Below are positions 1 to 12,818 of a DNA stretch of 64,000 nucleotides, piece by piece; within the stretch, counting starts at the first letter, position 1, and each line of letters opens with the position of its first letter. The stretch is from Phoronis australis (lineage: Eukaryota; Phoronida; Phoronidae): the NCBI GenBank assembly GCA_002633005.1, contig NMRA01000081.1, positions 129,995-193,994 of the forward strand. Direction: 5' to 3'. Under the pieces are notes generated by a model. The model was given only the letters and a program-made list of their open reading frames with translations. It was not told the origin of the DNA and searched no databases. Both the position numbers and the translations under genes were made by a program.

Positions 1-3000
1 TTGTTCAATGAGTCCAGCTGAGTGGCCTACGCACATTTGATGTAATTACTATCAAACCACCTGATTTTTTATCTACTTCTACCATAAAGATGAACAGAGG
101 CATTACATTTATCAACCAAGCCGCTGTGGCAACCAGCACAATTGAACAGAAACCCTATATATATGTAACGATAATTCATGACACACCAAACACCCGACCA
201 GTGGATCAGGGAGCAAATTATATCAAATTCCTCCCAGTTAACACTTCCAGTAGTCTAGCTTCACACCATGAGCACTTATGAGCAACATAAATTGTATTTC
301 TCCAGGGCATTTGATTTCAGAAACTTAAAAAATCAGAGTGTTGTAAGTTACATTTGTTTACTATCACATAACTATGTGGAACATGCCCTTATACGTTCAT
401 ATCCGCAAAGCTTTTCAGTGGTGTTGGAAGTGATCTTTAGATGCATTGTGGTACGGTTATCAGCTTGTGAACGTCCAGTTACATCACAGATCATTTGGCG
501 ACATGCAAACAATGAAGAAAAACAACACTTATCACTTGCATGCCAGTGTACCAAAATTGACAGTTAAAAAGTCCACTGCAGCATGTTTTTTGGTGCCTAA
601 GTAGGACTAAGCAACCGTCATACACAAATAAGACAGAAAATGAGCCTCAAAGTGCACTGAATTGATACAGATTCGCAAATTGTTTGCACAAAAGATTCTC
701 GAAGGCAAACGCCATCCAATCGTGTTGAAGTAAATCCCACAGAAAATGCAGATTATCAACACATCCGCAAATTATGTGATATCATTGGATGTCTACATAC
801 TGAAAACTGCCCCAAAATGCATTTGAAAAGTAACAACAGCACCATAGATGAAATACCCAAAATTCACGAACACACTTCCCAAATCCAGACTCATCATATC
901 CTCCATCATTGGCTGACGTTACTCATTTGTTACCTTCAATCCCATTGGTCATATGCAGTCCTTTGTCCATTATGCTCTTCCTGATAGAAAAAATCTCTCC
1001 AATTTACATGTTGTCGTCCCCACCCATCTCCTAAACCCTCTTTTCAAATCTACCAGCTCGAGTGTTGCGCTTTACTTAACATCTCGTCAAGACCATCCCT
1101 GCTATCATCATTTTACGCTGATCAACATTTCTTCTTAATTCATTACCACTATCTTTCATTGATTTTATGTCATCTATTTTTCAACCGCATCCATCTGTTA
1201 TACATTTCTCTACCTACAGTGTCACATTTGTCGCACCCAGCATCTCAGTATGGTTTGTAAATTTGACATCTTAACTCCATTTCAAATATCGTTATTACAA
1301 CATTTCCAACCATGCCTCTTGCCTCCTTTTATTGCAAACTAGCTTCAGGTCACTTGATGCACAAACAGGGATGGGGAACATAAATCGTATTCCTCCAAGC
1401 CGACATCAGAGCCATTTAATTTCAGAAACTCAAAAACCAGAGGGTCATCAAACTGAGCAGGGATGTTTGAAAACCAAAATGTTGAAGGTGGACGCAGCTG
1501 GAATAAATCGAGTAAGTGGAGATGAATCTTCGCGTTGGCACTACGCAATCAGTGGTACATTCCATCCATTGTGTCATTTTGATGTAAGCCAATAGTATTC
1601 CGACAAAATGACACGGAATTCTCCGTCCTGACGGCTAGGTGGGCAGACGTCGTATTCAGTTTAGTGTTCCCAGCTACTAGACGTTTACACTTGTGGTTCG
1701 TTACCAAATTGGATTGTACAAAGTATGTCATTTAAATGAAAAGAAATATGTACACATTTGATAGCTGTCATTATTGTATTTTTGTAAATTGTATACATAC
1801 TTTCATATATTACTCTTTGTTTCGTACAGTATATTTGTATCAAATTAAATAAAAAGATCTCTCTCTCGCATGAGTTAGAATGAATTTTAATTCCCGTATT
1901 AAAATAAGGAAGTTGGTGCGATGGCTGAGCCATTCTGCAATTAAAATTTTGCCACTATAATAGTTATTACCAGCCGTTTTTGCTGTTAGCACAATCACTT
2001 GCCATGACGAGGGGGAACGTTATTTTGTCTACAGCGTTACTCATCTAGTACTGTATGTAAACCATCAGCAGTGCGTATGTTCATCTGTTTTAATGGATGG
2101 CTAAATGAACTACATATCTATCTTGTTGTGCAAAACTATAAATCACAACATCTGGAACTTACTGCAAAATTACTTTTCCCCAACGTTAAGCCTAATTCTT
2201 TCTGCCATCACTCCCCAATAGAGGGCGCCAAGCGGCTCCGTAATGTTGTGGAAAACTACATTACAGACTCAAGTTCCAGAAGTTGTCATTAATAATTTTT
2301 GCATCTAGTAATTCACTTGGATAAATGATAATATTCATTATCATATCTATCGTTTAGTTTCCACTAAAAGTTCAAAGTTATACTCTAAAAGCACATATGA
2401 AGAGTTTCATCCAAAAGCAAGACATCTTAGAACCACTTACCCCAATATTGACAATTGACAAACCCACCGTACATTTCAATCTTATTTCAACAAAACTTGA
2501 TATACTCCACTCACATTCATATTTCGAATTTGGCAGATAGCTGTTTTGCACTGACAAACTTCATTCACCTAATAAAATCCAACGTGGCACACACGACCTC
2601 CCCAGGACACCTAATGCATGAAATCACGGAGTGGCTCTAAACAAAATCTTAATAAAGGGAGCATGGGGGATGGTTCCCCTGAGGAATGAGTTTCAAAAAT
2701 CAATAGCAAGAACCACACCAAGATGTTACCAGGATACACGTCTGCTATTTCCATTACCACAGCTATCCAGTCACTAAGTCTAGATAAAAACAGTCCTGAT
2801 ATTTAAATACTAGTGCAAGTACATAACTTGAGATTATTTGTCTAGAAAAGATCCTCACAATTAAAGGTCACTGACAACCGAATTGCAAGTTTAAATTAGA
2901 CGTGTTTCAAGAAACTCATCTGCACTTTGGAAAGTTATCAACAGCCACCAGGCTTTGAGCTCCAAGGGTCAGGTGTTATATATTCAAAATATTCAATAAA

Positions 3001-3302
3001 TTGTAAAAATTTGTGTCACAATATTCAATTAAAATGCATTTATCATTCATTTATCAAGTGTTTAACAAAGTTATAGTATGTGAACCTTACCCAAAACAAG
3101 TGAATTTTGTTTCAGACCACTTAAGCTTACAAAACTGACTAAACCTAGTTCTTAGATAAGAAATGATTTCTAAGCTTGGAAAGGATGAACTGCTTGTTAT
3201 TGCTTGAGATCAATACTAGGTTCATATAATGACTACCTGAGGACAACTCAACTAATGAGCCTGCCTGGTCTCAAACAATAACAAACAGTCAAAGTTACAG
3301 AC
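1..3302. other. Intergenic DNA, no gene seen
   Basis: AT-rich sequence with only short ORFs (all under about 100 codons) on both strands. None has recognisable domains, codon bias or paired splice sites that I could support. No RNA gene is visible. A few short runs resemble decayed repeat ends, but nothing can be delimited here. Confidence 0.6.
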
Positions 3303-3304
3303 TA

Positions 3305-3911
3305 CCATATTCGCCCTAATAACCGCCCAGGGCACTTAGAAAAGTTCGGTTCGGGGGGGGGCGCTTATTATAACCCAAGGCGGTTGAAACCTGGTCTCCG
3401 AAACGGGTGGAATCGGAAGCTAAGATTCATCAAATTTACGCTCTGTGACGTATATGTAATCTATGAAAGAATTTCAACAAAACTGGTGCATTGCTATCAA
3501 ACTTTGCTGCTAAATTACGATCATGTTACAGAAAATTGTGCTGAAATCCCAGGGCGAAAACTCGCCGACTGACTGCCTCGAAATCGCCGTCTTCGATATG
3601 GCGACTTCAATACTTGAATAAAAATTTTTTCGACTCAAGCAAATTACCTGAAATCCTCATTAAGTTTTATAAGTAGCGTCTCCAAGATTTTTTAAGTTCC
3701 CGTGGATTCTGGATTAACGGCACGTTTTAAGTACAAATCTGTGCAACATCGTGCCATCTACATGTATGTTACTGTAGCCGAGTTTTAGGACTGTAGGTAC
3801 GTCATTGTTCGCATGTGCACGTTCATGGACTGGACGCTTATTTCAGCAAAGTCTGAAAACGCGTGGGGGGGGCACTGATAGGGGCATGGGCGGTTATTAC
3901 GGCGAATACGG
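3305..3911. mobile_element. Non-autonomous DNA transposon, ~24-bp terminal inverted repeats, TA target duplication
   Basis: The left end at 3305-3328 (reading CCATATTCGCCC inward) and the reverse complement of the right end at 3888-3911 (CCGTATTCGCCG) match over 24 bp with two mismatches. Both are followed by a shared AATAACCGCCC. TA flanks both ends (3303-3304 and 3912-3913), which fits a Tc1/mariner-type TA duplication, although TA is too short to be proof. G-runs lie just inside both ends. The interior (about 560 bp) has no credible transposase, so this is a MITE-size deletion derivative. Confidence 0.75.
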
Positions 3912-3913
3912 TA

Positions 3914-5705
3914 GTAGTACTAGCTAACATAGCCTATATCAAAAGATTTGACAGAAAGCTGGTTCATATCATCTTTAAAGATTTCAAAATGGCAGGTCCG
4001 CAAAGCTGTTGAGGGGTGATTGAGATTCACTGTTCGAATTCCACGAATTCCCTGCTGCCTTATGAATTATGCTCTAACACTTGCTTTATATCTTTACCAC
4101 AGCTTATCTTTTTGTTTTTTTTTCAAAGAATTCTAACATTGTTGTGAATGCCTACAATTTCTCAAAATACTGTCTAGTGGTAGCTATGGCTACAAACATT
4201 GAACATGTAAAAGCATTACTTAATTGCTATCTATCCGACACGAGAAAAATCGAAAAATAAAATTTCAGTTGTCCGACATGTTGTGTCTGAACTTAGTGAG
4301 ATTTTACCGTACATAGCGTTGCTGATAAAAAAACCCCTTATTTTCACGTTATTAAACTTGCAAATATTAAACTTGCACGGAAATTTCCACAGCAACCTGT
4401 CAGCCATCAAAAGAAACCAGGTGGCTCCACAAAGTATTTTACAGTAAGCCAAGAACTTGCAATTCGTAATTTCCTGGCATATTGTAATTCCCTGGATGAA
4501 TGGCAATGTCCATCACCTCACCATAGAAACAATAAAACCTCTGGAAAGAGTTACATAAAACATCAAAACACTGCTGCTGCCTATAGACCTTATTCACGAA
4601 GTCTCCATTTTAACAATGGGACTCACTTTAGGTTTAAAAAACAATTGATTTGAGACATAAATATAATGAGGCACGCAAAAAATCACCTTGCTTTTAAAAC
4701 CTGAAAAGAGACTCTTTGTAATACGGTGACTGCGTGAAAAAGGTGTATAAGGACATTCAAATTTCAGTTGAAGTCTTTTACCTTTTTGTCAAGATTCAAT
4801 AGCTGACATCTTGGCTTTTAGCAAAATTCCTCCAAACACCAAACGCTATTATAACATACCAACCATTTTGCTCTTTATATCAGGTCTTTTCATTACCTCA
4901 TTTTCTAATATTAGGTTTCACCCATTATTGTTACAGTCTGACCACATCTCACTAGATAAACACAGACAAAGACACTACCCTCTGCTAACAACTCCAATGA
5001 GATACCTGAAGATGTTTTTCTCGGAAACACTGAAAATCATAGGCATGGGAAGAAAAGGGTAGGGATGGTAACTGGTTGCATTCACATTTGTATCACCATC
5101 CACTAAAGAATATCTAAAAACAAATACGGGTGTTAACACAGTAAATTAGTAAAATTGAGAGTACGGTAATTATCAGCACACAACATGGCCGACAAGTGAA
5201 ATTCTATTTTGTCAAATTTGTGAACAAAAATAAATAAAGAAAACTTCAGTCTATTACTAGCATGGTGTACACCAAGTAGATATCATAAAACAACTTTTAG
5301 TCGCTTTCCATTATTTGCAGTACATAAATCAGCCTTTGGAAAATGGAAAAAGACAATTTTGGCAATTTGTATGAAAGAAATGGAGAATTACTGTACTCTG
5401 TCTTTCGGCACAATACAAACTACGACAGGGTCTCTTCTGCATTCAAAGTCCAGACCGATGCAATACCTGGGCCACCACAGGAATGGGAACATGAAACAAT
5501 ATAAAATGACGAAACATACAACGCGATCTACAACATACATGAACCGAAAAACTCTGGAATCCATTTTAACAAAGACTGCACGCCAAGCTGAACAATAGAC
5601 ATTTACTCTAAGCTACCACTGTAAGTATATCAAACTTGTTTATGGAGCTCAACATTGAACATGAATGCACTGTAGAAATAAATGTACAGTGCACAGATTT
5701 GTTTA
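3914..5705. other. Intergenic DNA, no gene seen
   Basis: No ORF longer than about 90 codons and no recognisable domain. Nothing here could be assigned to a repeat family seen elsewhere in the window. Confidence 0.55.
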
Positions 5706-7275
5706 CAAGAGCAACGCAGAGCGCAGAGCGTTGAAAATGCGCCCACAATTGCACCGTATATAGGGTATCCTTCTAGGGTTGTTTATTGGTACCATAAAGT
5801 GGCCAGTAGAGAGCATATATGTAGTATGTTGTACTTTGCAAAATGGAAAGGCATGGTCATTGTCTCCTCAATAGGCTAGGTTTCAAAATGTGAGTGAACT
5901 TCATAATGCAAGCACATCCTATGCATCAGTTGCTTAAAGCACCACAGAAACATAGAATTAAAAACAAATTTACCAACATACGAGATTAGCACAGCATTAG
6001 AATGCCAGAAACAAATTTCTACTTGGAGCTTTTCCTTCATAGTCACGAAGTAACACAAAGTATACACCTGAAGACCTATGAAAATACAGAGGTCAATGTG
6101 AAATATTTAAATTGCCACTAGAGGCATACCGGTAGTCAGAATCATCCTAAAGTCGTCATCGTCCGTTGTCAACTTCACATAAATACACTTGTTAAATTTA
6201 GTAAAGATCCTGCAAACGGTTTGGGAGATACAGNNNNNNNNNNNNNNNNNNNNNNNNNNNNNNNNNNNNNNNNNNNNNNNNNNNNNNNNNNNNNNNNNNN
6301 NNNNNNNNNNNNNNNNNNNNNNNNNNNNNNNNNNNNNNNNNNNNNNNNNNNNNNNNNNNNNNNNNNNNNNNNNNNNNNNNNNNNNNNNNNNNNNNNNNNN
6401 NNNNNNNNNNNNNNNNNNNNNNNNNNNNNNNNNNNNNNNNNNNNNNNNNNNNNNNNNNNNNNNNNNNNNNNNNNNNNNNNNNNNNNNNNNNNNNNNNNNN
6501 NNNNNNNNNNNNNNNNNNNNNNNNNNNNNNNNNNNNNNNNNNNNNNNNNNNNNNNNNNNNNNNNNNNNNNNNNNNNNNNNNNNNNNNNNNNNNNNNNNNN
6601 NNNNNNNNNNNNNNNNNNNNNNNNNNNNNNNNNNNNNNNNNNNNNNNNNNNNNNNNNNNNNNNNNNNNNNNNNNNNNNNNNNNNNNNNNNNNNNNNNNNN
6701 NNNNNNNNNNNNNNNNNNNNNNNNNNNNNNNNNNNNNNNNNNNNNNNNNNNNNNNNNNNNNNNNNNNNNNNNNNNNNNNNNNNNNNNNNNNNNNNNNNNN
6801 NNNNNNNNNNNNNNNNNNNNNNNNNNNNNNNNNNNNNNNNNNNNNNNNNNNNNNNNNNNNNNNNNNNNNNNNNNNNNNNNNNNNNNNNNNNNNNNNNNNN
6901 NNNNNNNNNNNNNNNNNNNNNNNNNNNNNNNNNNNNNNNNNNNNNNNNNNNNNNNNNNNNNNNNNNNNNNNNNNNNATAAGTGCCTACATACCAAATTTC
7001 ATGAAAATTCGTTCAGGACTTTTGAAGATACAAAGGTAAGCGTAAAAAACTAAAATTGCCACTAGGGGGCACACCGGTAGTCGGATCCGTCCGAAATTTC
7101 GCACATGCCGTCCCATTCATGAATGGAACATATGTGCCAAATTTCATGAACATATGTCAAAGGGTTTTGGAGATAGAGCAGCGGACGCCGGACGCCAGAC
7201 GCCGGACGGACGCCGCCCGTACGGACGGACGGAGATGACGGCATAATGCGTTCACATATAAATATGTGTGCGCAA
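5706..7275 (+). repeat. Modular ~1.55-kb repeat, copy 1 (contains the N gap)
   Basis: This copy matches the one at 48896-50475 at both ends. Near the start both share GTTGAAAATGCGCCCAC-like sequence (about 5730 and 48913). Near the end both share GAGATGACGGCA followed by an imperfect palindrome around ACATAT-A-ATATGTG. Internally it carries the monomer signature CCACTAGAGGC/CCACTAGGGGGC at about 6115 and 7061, each followed by GTAGTC, plus the companion motif for 'caaatttcatgaaaattcgt'. About 730 bp of the middle is N. The total length (1570 bp including Ns) is almost the same as copy 2. A GGACGGACGG-type run (7190-7235) precedes the terminal hairpin. No coding capacity is seen. Confidence 0.75.
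6234..6976. other. Assembly gap (Ns)
   Basis: An uninterrupted run of N. Open reading frames across it are artefacts. It lies wholly inside the modular repeat, so a repeat-collapse gap is the likely cause. Confidence 0.98.
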
Positions 7276-7839
7276 AATAAAAATGCAGTATCTCATTTGC
7301 AATACCATATGTGCTACAACTGAGAATTTTGGATAAAACCATGCCCATATGTCTTAGTCTCTAAACTGGAAACGAATACATTCATGTCACTGTCCGATGC
7401 ATAGATCACAACTTTTAAATTACTTTTTAGGATTTCTTCAGCCGAAAATGTTGGATTTCCAACTAATTTATTTCATTACAAGACGTACCGTGACTGTATG
7501 TCAGACTTAGCACCCAAAGCTAAAACACTGCGTAGCTTTGAGTTCATATCCTTTTCTATAATCCAAAATTGACCAATTAGATTGTACTGGTCTAAACTGA
7601 GGGCAAAGACCACAGTTCAAAGAGTGGTTGATTCTGAGGTTATCAGTGGTCGGAGCTGCAAGGGCTCAAGCCAAGGCCTTTGACCTTACCAAATCTTGGT
7701 TGGAGTTAACATGAAAATACAAGAAGGAAAAGCAAGACATGCTTTGAAAGACAAAACACGTCTTATCCTTTCAGACAATCAGCTAAATTCAGCATCCTAT
7801 GGTGAAAGTTCTCCAGTTTGGGTAGTCTCTAAAATTTGG

Positions 7840-8170
7840 GATACAAAAATTGAAGCTACGTTGATTTTTTTTAATCTGAAGATTGGGCAATTGTGGCGTT
7901 TATCACATTTCACAATTATCGGATGCTACAATGTGAATCAACAGAGATTGAAAATGCAGTTCAAAAATGTCAAAATAGCCGCAACGTTTACATGTGACCG
8001 ATAGAGTGTAACATCAGTGTGAATGATCGTTTGTTGTTGTTTGTAATTCTTGAATTAGTGAAGACCAATGTTGTTTATTTCTAAAAATTAATGTGGTACA
8101 AGCTAGACACAGAGTAAAATTAATTTTTCACTGTCCCACACTGGAGAATTTTTGACGTTATCATTAAGAT
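7840..8170 (+). repeat. Interspersed repeat family R3, copy 1
   Basis: Shares ordered blocks with 22640-22940 and 51770-52035. In sequence these are: a block like 'aacgttttcacgtgtcccc', 'tgtgacatcaaggtgaatg', 'tttgttgtt..ttgtaattcttg', 'atttctaaaattt-ggtaca', and 'tttttcactg-cc-actgga-aatttt'. All three copies are plus-oriented. There is no coding capacity or clear terminal repeat. It is probably an old non-autonomous transposon or SINE/LINE remnant. Confidence 0.7.
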
Positions 8171-9692
8171 ATAAATTCAAGTTCAAGCATGAACTTGAGA
8201 ACCCAAGATCACAAAAATGATATCAAATAATTGAAAACTAAAATAACTTGAAACTGATCGTCAGGCGATTTAAGCTGCACTCTTGCATTTCAAAATCGCA
8301 CAAAATTTGAAGGAAATGCTTTACAGGAACTATTTCCACTGTAATCTTTTGTGTTCCCATTAAGTCGAGAATCCTAGAAAGTTCTGTAGTCCTATTGGCA
8401 AACCTTTACACTGGCTTTGTCCTAACATCTGAGGGACAGATAACATCCATTCCTTCATATCGGACTCTTCATATTGGCAATCTCTTTGAGTAATGAGAGC
8501 ACAAAACTGACTTCCCCTTGATCCCAACTCAGATTTGATGGACAGAAATCTAATTACTACATAGTAGTTCATTAACCAGAGAGTAAAGGAATAAATCCCC
8601 AGTCAACTCCTGCCATTGCTTGATTAAGTTAAGTCCACTGAATTATTTTAGCTTTTTGACATCAGCTGGGATCGAAAGTCTCCCCGCTTCATCAGCCGCA
8701 GGCGCTGGCTTTTATGCGGATTCTTCTTCGCAATGAGAAATGTACGGGATATGATGTCATTCTTCATCCGTCGGTACAAAGGCAAATTTGAATACAGGAG
8801 TGTAACAACACCGATTTTACCACACACAGTACATAGAAAAAAAAAAGAAATCAATCACGAAAGTTTGATCTTCGAGACATTTACATACATGCCAATGTGG
8901 CACTTTAGATCAGCCTTCAATGCAGAATTGTCCTGCCAGAACACATGGATTCCTCCTCATATATTCAATTACCATACATTAGCAAAAGGGTATAGTTATT
9001 AAATTACCTTTTGCTGCCAATCACCATTACTGAGCTCAGGTTGAGTCCACTGAGTTCAAGAATCAATAATACAGTAAAAGAAGGGTGTAAGGCGATACCC
9101 CTATTTATGAGAGAAATTTCTAAAGTTTGGACACAGAAAAACTATTAATTTTTCATAAAGTTATAAGATCATGTTCCTAATTTCAAACGTATGAGTTTCA
9201 GGACAAATATATATATCATTGAATTTTTTCCGCAACAATGTATCGTATTCATTACACCATATCTTAAATGTCAATTGTCATATAGTGTTTGATTTTACTT
9301 TAATTCTGTTCCTGTTGACGAAGGATGTTATTATATCCGAAAATTTCAGTTGACCCATTCTTGTTGTTTTATTTACCTATTTATATAGGACAAATACGAA
9401 ACATAAATTTAGCGTTACCTAAAACCATGAAAATGCTTTCACTGGAAACATCTACTAAGAGTTGTGTAACTTCTACTTCTTGATTCAATAACCAAAAAGA
9501 ATCTCTACCAACCTAGGAAATTGTTAAGATGTCTACCTTGGTCATCACACAACTAAATCTTCACAAATTTTCAAGTAAAGATGCAAGTATTGACCAGAAT
9601 ACGAATATCATAAATATTCATGGCCATACTTCACAATTAATGGCGTTTTTATTGTTGCTAGTAATCACTGGGACTACCTGAGTTACTAATCT
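8171..9692. other. Intergenic DNA, no gene seen
   Basis: AT-rich, with ORFs below 90 codons and no domains. Nothing specific could be identified. Confidence 0.5.
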
Positions 9693-9693
9693 A

Positions 9694-10106
9694 AAGTGCT
9701 GTCCATACAGACTTACCCTACAACAAGTAACTCTTGGAAAGAGTTTTCGCTAGGTTTGGAGGCATTCTGGACGCCATTTAAACTAGTGCATCTTACCCAC
9801 TTGAGACAACTTACTCCACCTTATCGAGGTAGGGTAACTTGTTCTAGGGCAACTTGTGCCACTTCTAATTCCTGTGTGGCCGCAAAACTTCGGCAAAGTG
9901 GAGTAATTATCAGATGTGGTTACATACAGAAGGATTTTCTTTTGCGGGCCGTATTCACATAGGTGTTCATTATCATGTGCTAGAGTGACAAGTTTCGCCT
10001 TACTCTAGTTATCATACATGTGTGTGTGTAGACGCTCCACTTAAAAGCGGGGTAAGCTGCACTAGTGCAAGTTGTTGAAGGATAGGCAGAGTGTAGACAG
10101 GACATA
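9694..10106 (+). mobile_element. ~410-bp MITE-like element, copy 1
   Basis: Aligns over its length with 50818-51213. The starts share GTCCAnACnGACTTACCCTA followed by an ACAAGTnACT block. The ends share GCACTAGTnCAAGTTG and a GTGTnGACA-GAC terminus. The start and the reverse complement of the end form an imperfect terminal inverted repeat (TGCTGTCCATACAG against TGTCCTGTCTACAC). Internal blocks TTCTAGGGnAACTTG and GTAATTATCAG-TG-GGTTACA are also shared. Its ORF of 88 codons is not conserved in frame in the second copy, so it is non-coding. Confidence 0.75.
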
Positions 10107-10134
10107 CCATAGCAAAAACCAGTTCGAGGAATGC

Positions 10135-10590
10135 TGAAGGGTTATGTAGGGCCTTATTGACAGGTCTGAGAATTTAGCCAAATATTTGATTTTAATTCAT
10201 TAAAATTATATATTTTCTAAATGTAGAAAGCCTGTAGAACTTAATTTTTGACTTTTTAACACTTTGTCATTAGCTAAATCTTGTGAGAATGTCTTTTGGA
10301 GAAACTTAGCAAAAAAGAGAGGTACTATAACAAAATCATGGTGTCAACAACATGACCAAACTTCATTTGATATAAATGAAATCTCAAAAGCACTGTTACA
10401 AAGTAACAATTTTCTTAAATAATATCATTTCATTTTTGTTTTTTATGAAAATCATAAACAACTTTTAATATTTTATTGAAAATCATCCTATCACTCCAAT
10501 TTTGATAGCCCCTCGTGCAAAAGACATTTCTGAGATATCAATGTTCCAAAACTGGCCATTTTTCTAGGGTTATACATAAAAATTAAAAAC
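10135..10590 (+). repeat. Interspersed repeat family R4, copy 1
   Basis: Aligns with 20450-20945, inside a RAD51AP1 intron. Shared blocks in the same order are 'tttttgactttttaacact', 'gacaatgtctttt', 'aaattccatttgat', 'gatgaaatctcaaaa', 'tttttcatgaaaatcataaa', 'tttgatagcccct-atgcaaaag' and 'gatgttccaaaa-tggcca'. No ORF and no terminal repeats are recognised. Confidence 0.75.
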
Positions 10591-12336
10591 GTTTCCAAAT
10601 ACAAGACTGACATATCAGCCAACCTATGCTGTAGTATTTAGAAATGCACTTTGTAGATTTATCTTCCTACTTGTTATAGTAGTTTCCGTTGGAAAAGAAC
10701 ATTATTGAAAAAGCGTGTTGCAGTTGGTATATCAATGTTCACCTTCCTCCTGTTTGTCTCATGTGCATCAAGAAGTAAGTCTCAGGCAAAAACTGGCACT
10801 AATTAAAGGACTATTTCTTTATCTCTGTGAATTTTCTTATTTTTCTCAAACCATGTATGCTTTCCAATGTTAAATGTCTTGTTTTTACAGTTCAGTTAAG
10901 ACTAAAATCTACAGAAAAAGGCAAAACAAAACAGTACCATGCCATCTTATTTTGCTCATACAAAGAGCAGTTGTGAGAAATGTTTGAAATATCAAGTACC
11001 TTTTATAATCAAGTCATTGTGTTCCTTCAGATATCTGTCAAAATTAGCAGTCATGGTATAATTTGTTTTCTCAAAATGTTTCCAAAAATATATTATTAAA
11101 TCTTATAATGTTGTTTGTACATATTTGATTATCTGGCTTGTTCTCATACATTTTAATTGTCACCCAGATTCTGTTAATTCATTCATACAATTTCTGTTGT
11201 CTTCTTTTGTTTTTAATATGGCTGCTGGGTATATAGACTTAAATACCTAATTATTGCATTCTATCTGCATTGAAATCTTTTTACGTTCACGGCTCACGTT
11301 TAACTAGATTAGACATGTTAGAATAGATTCGATAAGAATAGCTTAGATTTGATAAGATTAGATAAGGTTTTTCTTTTTTTTTTGGATTGTTTTAGGCGGT
11401 CAACATGCAGCGACACCTGTCTTTGTTTGACGACCTCATGTTGGCATATGTTTGCTCAGGTTTGCTCGTCCATGATGCTTGACACAAAAATAAACAACTT
11501 CTTCCTCCTCTTGTCCTTATCAAACAACTTCAGGCATAAATGATAAGTGAAGCATTACTCAAAGACAACGACTATTTCCAATGACATGTGCAGTCTTCAT
11601 TCATAAAGTCAGAGAGAACCCATATTGCTTACCAGTGTTATGTCAAATGCTCTCAACAGGAGCATAGCGTATTTGGACATACATAACTAATTACTTGGTA
11701 ACAATAATGTTACCATACAATCACCAACTCGTAAAATATTACATAAAACTCAGGTCATTCGTCCAAGGATGGTCAACCATACGTACACACCCACAGTTAA
11801 TTTTCCACTAAGAGCAAAAGCTATGCTTTGCTAACTATGAATTCCTCAAGCCAAACACCCTCCAAAAATATGGTAATCAAAGGAAAAAAACAGAGTTGGT
11901 TACAAATCTTTTTTTTTTCTTTTTTTTTGAAAGTCAGTGGTCCACCACTTTTTAGTAACATATTTTCAAAAAAGAAAATGCACGTGCGACGGGCATTGCT
12001 TACCCTTGCTTCATTGCCTTTACACAAGAAAACGAGATCTGCATTGAAATTGATAAGACAATCGTGGTTTTCGCTGATGAGTGTAGAACTGAAAATGAGT
12101 CAGGGTAAAGACCGGAACCGACTAGTTTCGCTTAATCTCCATTTAACGCAAATGAAATCCATGGAATATCACTTGAAGCAATGTCACTGATGCAAACCTG
12201 TTTTTCTGTTTAAAAGGGATCACCTTCTTTCGATCAACACACAATTAATTTACAAAAGTATGATTATAATACGAAATCAAATAGATGCTGGAATGCCGTG
12301 TAGTTACCGACGGATAAAAATATAAAATAGTAAAAC
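10591..12336. other. Intergenic DNA, no gene seen
   Basis: Contains a short run of GATTAGATAAG-like simple sequence around 11300-11365 and homopolymer tracts at about 11368 and 11910. No credible exon was found. Confidence 0.5.
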
Positions 12337-12372
12337 TAGTAAAACTAAAACGACGTCGTTTTAGTTTTACTA
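12337..12372. repeat. Perfect 36-bp palindrome
   Basis: Two 18-bp arms meet with no loop. The left arm is TAGTAAAACTAAAACGAC (12337-12354) and the right arm is its exact reverse complement (12355-12372). The centre contains GACGTC. It could extrude as a cruciform, or be the joined ends of a decayed inverted-repeat transposon. Confidence 0.9.
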
Positions 12373-12579
12373 ACTTTTGTTATTATTTATAATATGATGT
12401 AGATTATGAAGTTGAAATTTATCAGTGGTCAGTATTTCGTAGACAATACGACACATTTACAGTAGTTTTTCCAACGTCGACTCAGGATTGATAAACAAAT
12501 AATTGGAATTTGCTGGGAATCAATTCTGAAACCTTTCACTTCAAGGTCCACAACTTTACCCCCTTAAAAAAATAAATGT

Positions 12580-12818
12580 AGGTGGTCTCCTACACTTTCA
12601 ACCAGATGCACGCAGGCTGTTCATAGGGGCCCAGCCACCGATCACCTGGAACCACTTTAATGTTTTATTACTAGTAATACAACATTACCTAAAACCGAGC
12701 TGAGGAGCTGGAGACCTGACTCAAGGGTTTAGCAGTGTACCCCAGTGGGACTCGAACACACGACCTTGAGTAAAGGAAGTCGACACTTATCCCACTAGGC
12801 CCGGCCACACTGCCTCCT
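12580..12818 (-). mobile_element. tRNA-derived SINE, copy 1
   Basis: Read on the minus strand it begins near 12818 with GGCAGTGTGGCC-GGGCCTAGTGGGA, which resembles an A box. It has a B box GTTCGAGTCCCA (12746-12757), then a non-tRNA body containing CACTGCTAnACCCTnGAGT and AGGTCTCnAGCTCCTCAGCT. The plus-strand copy at 40711-40920 shares head, B box and body. In the body both continue with TGGTT-CA--TGAT----GGCT. RNA polymerase III promoter boxes plus a second diverged copy support a SINE rather than a lone tRNA pseudogene. The exact 3' end is uncertain. Confidence 0.8.

Noticed and set aside
6189-7039. ORFs of 263-272 codons across the N run
   Set aside because: They are open only because N is translated as X; no sequence supports them.
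11341-11540. 64-codon ORF with a Phe/Leu-rich start and several Cys
   Set aside because: Arises from a T-rich homopolymer run and simple sequence; no splice sites or domain.
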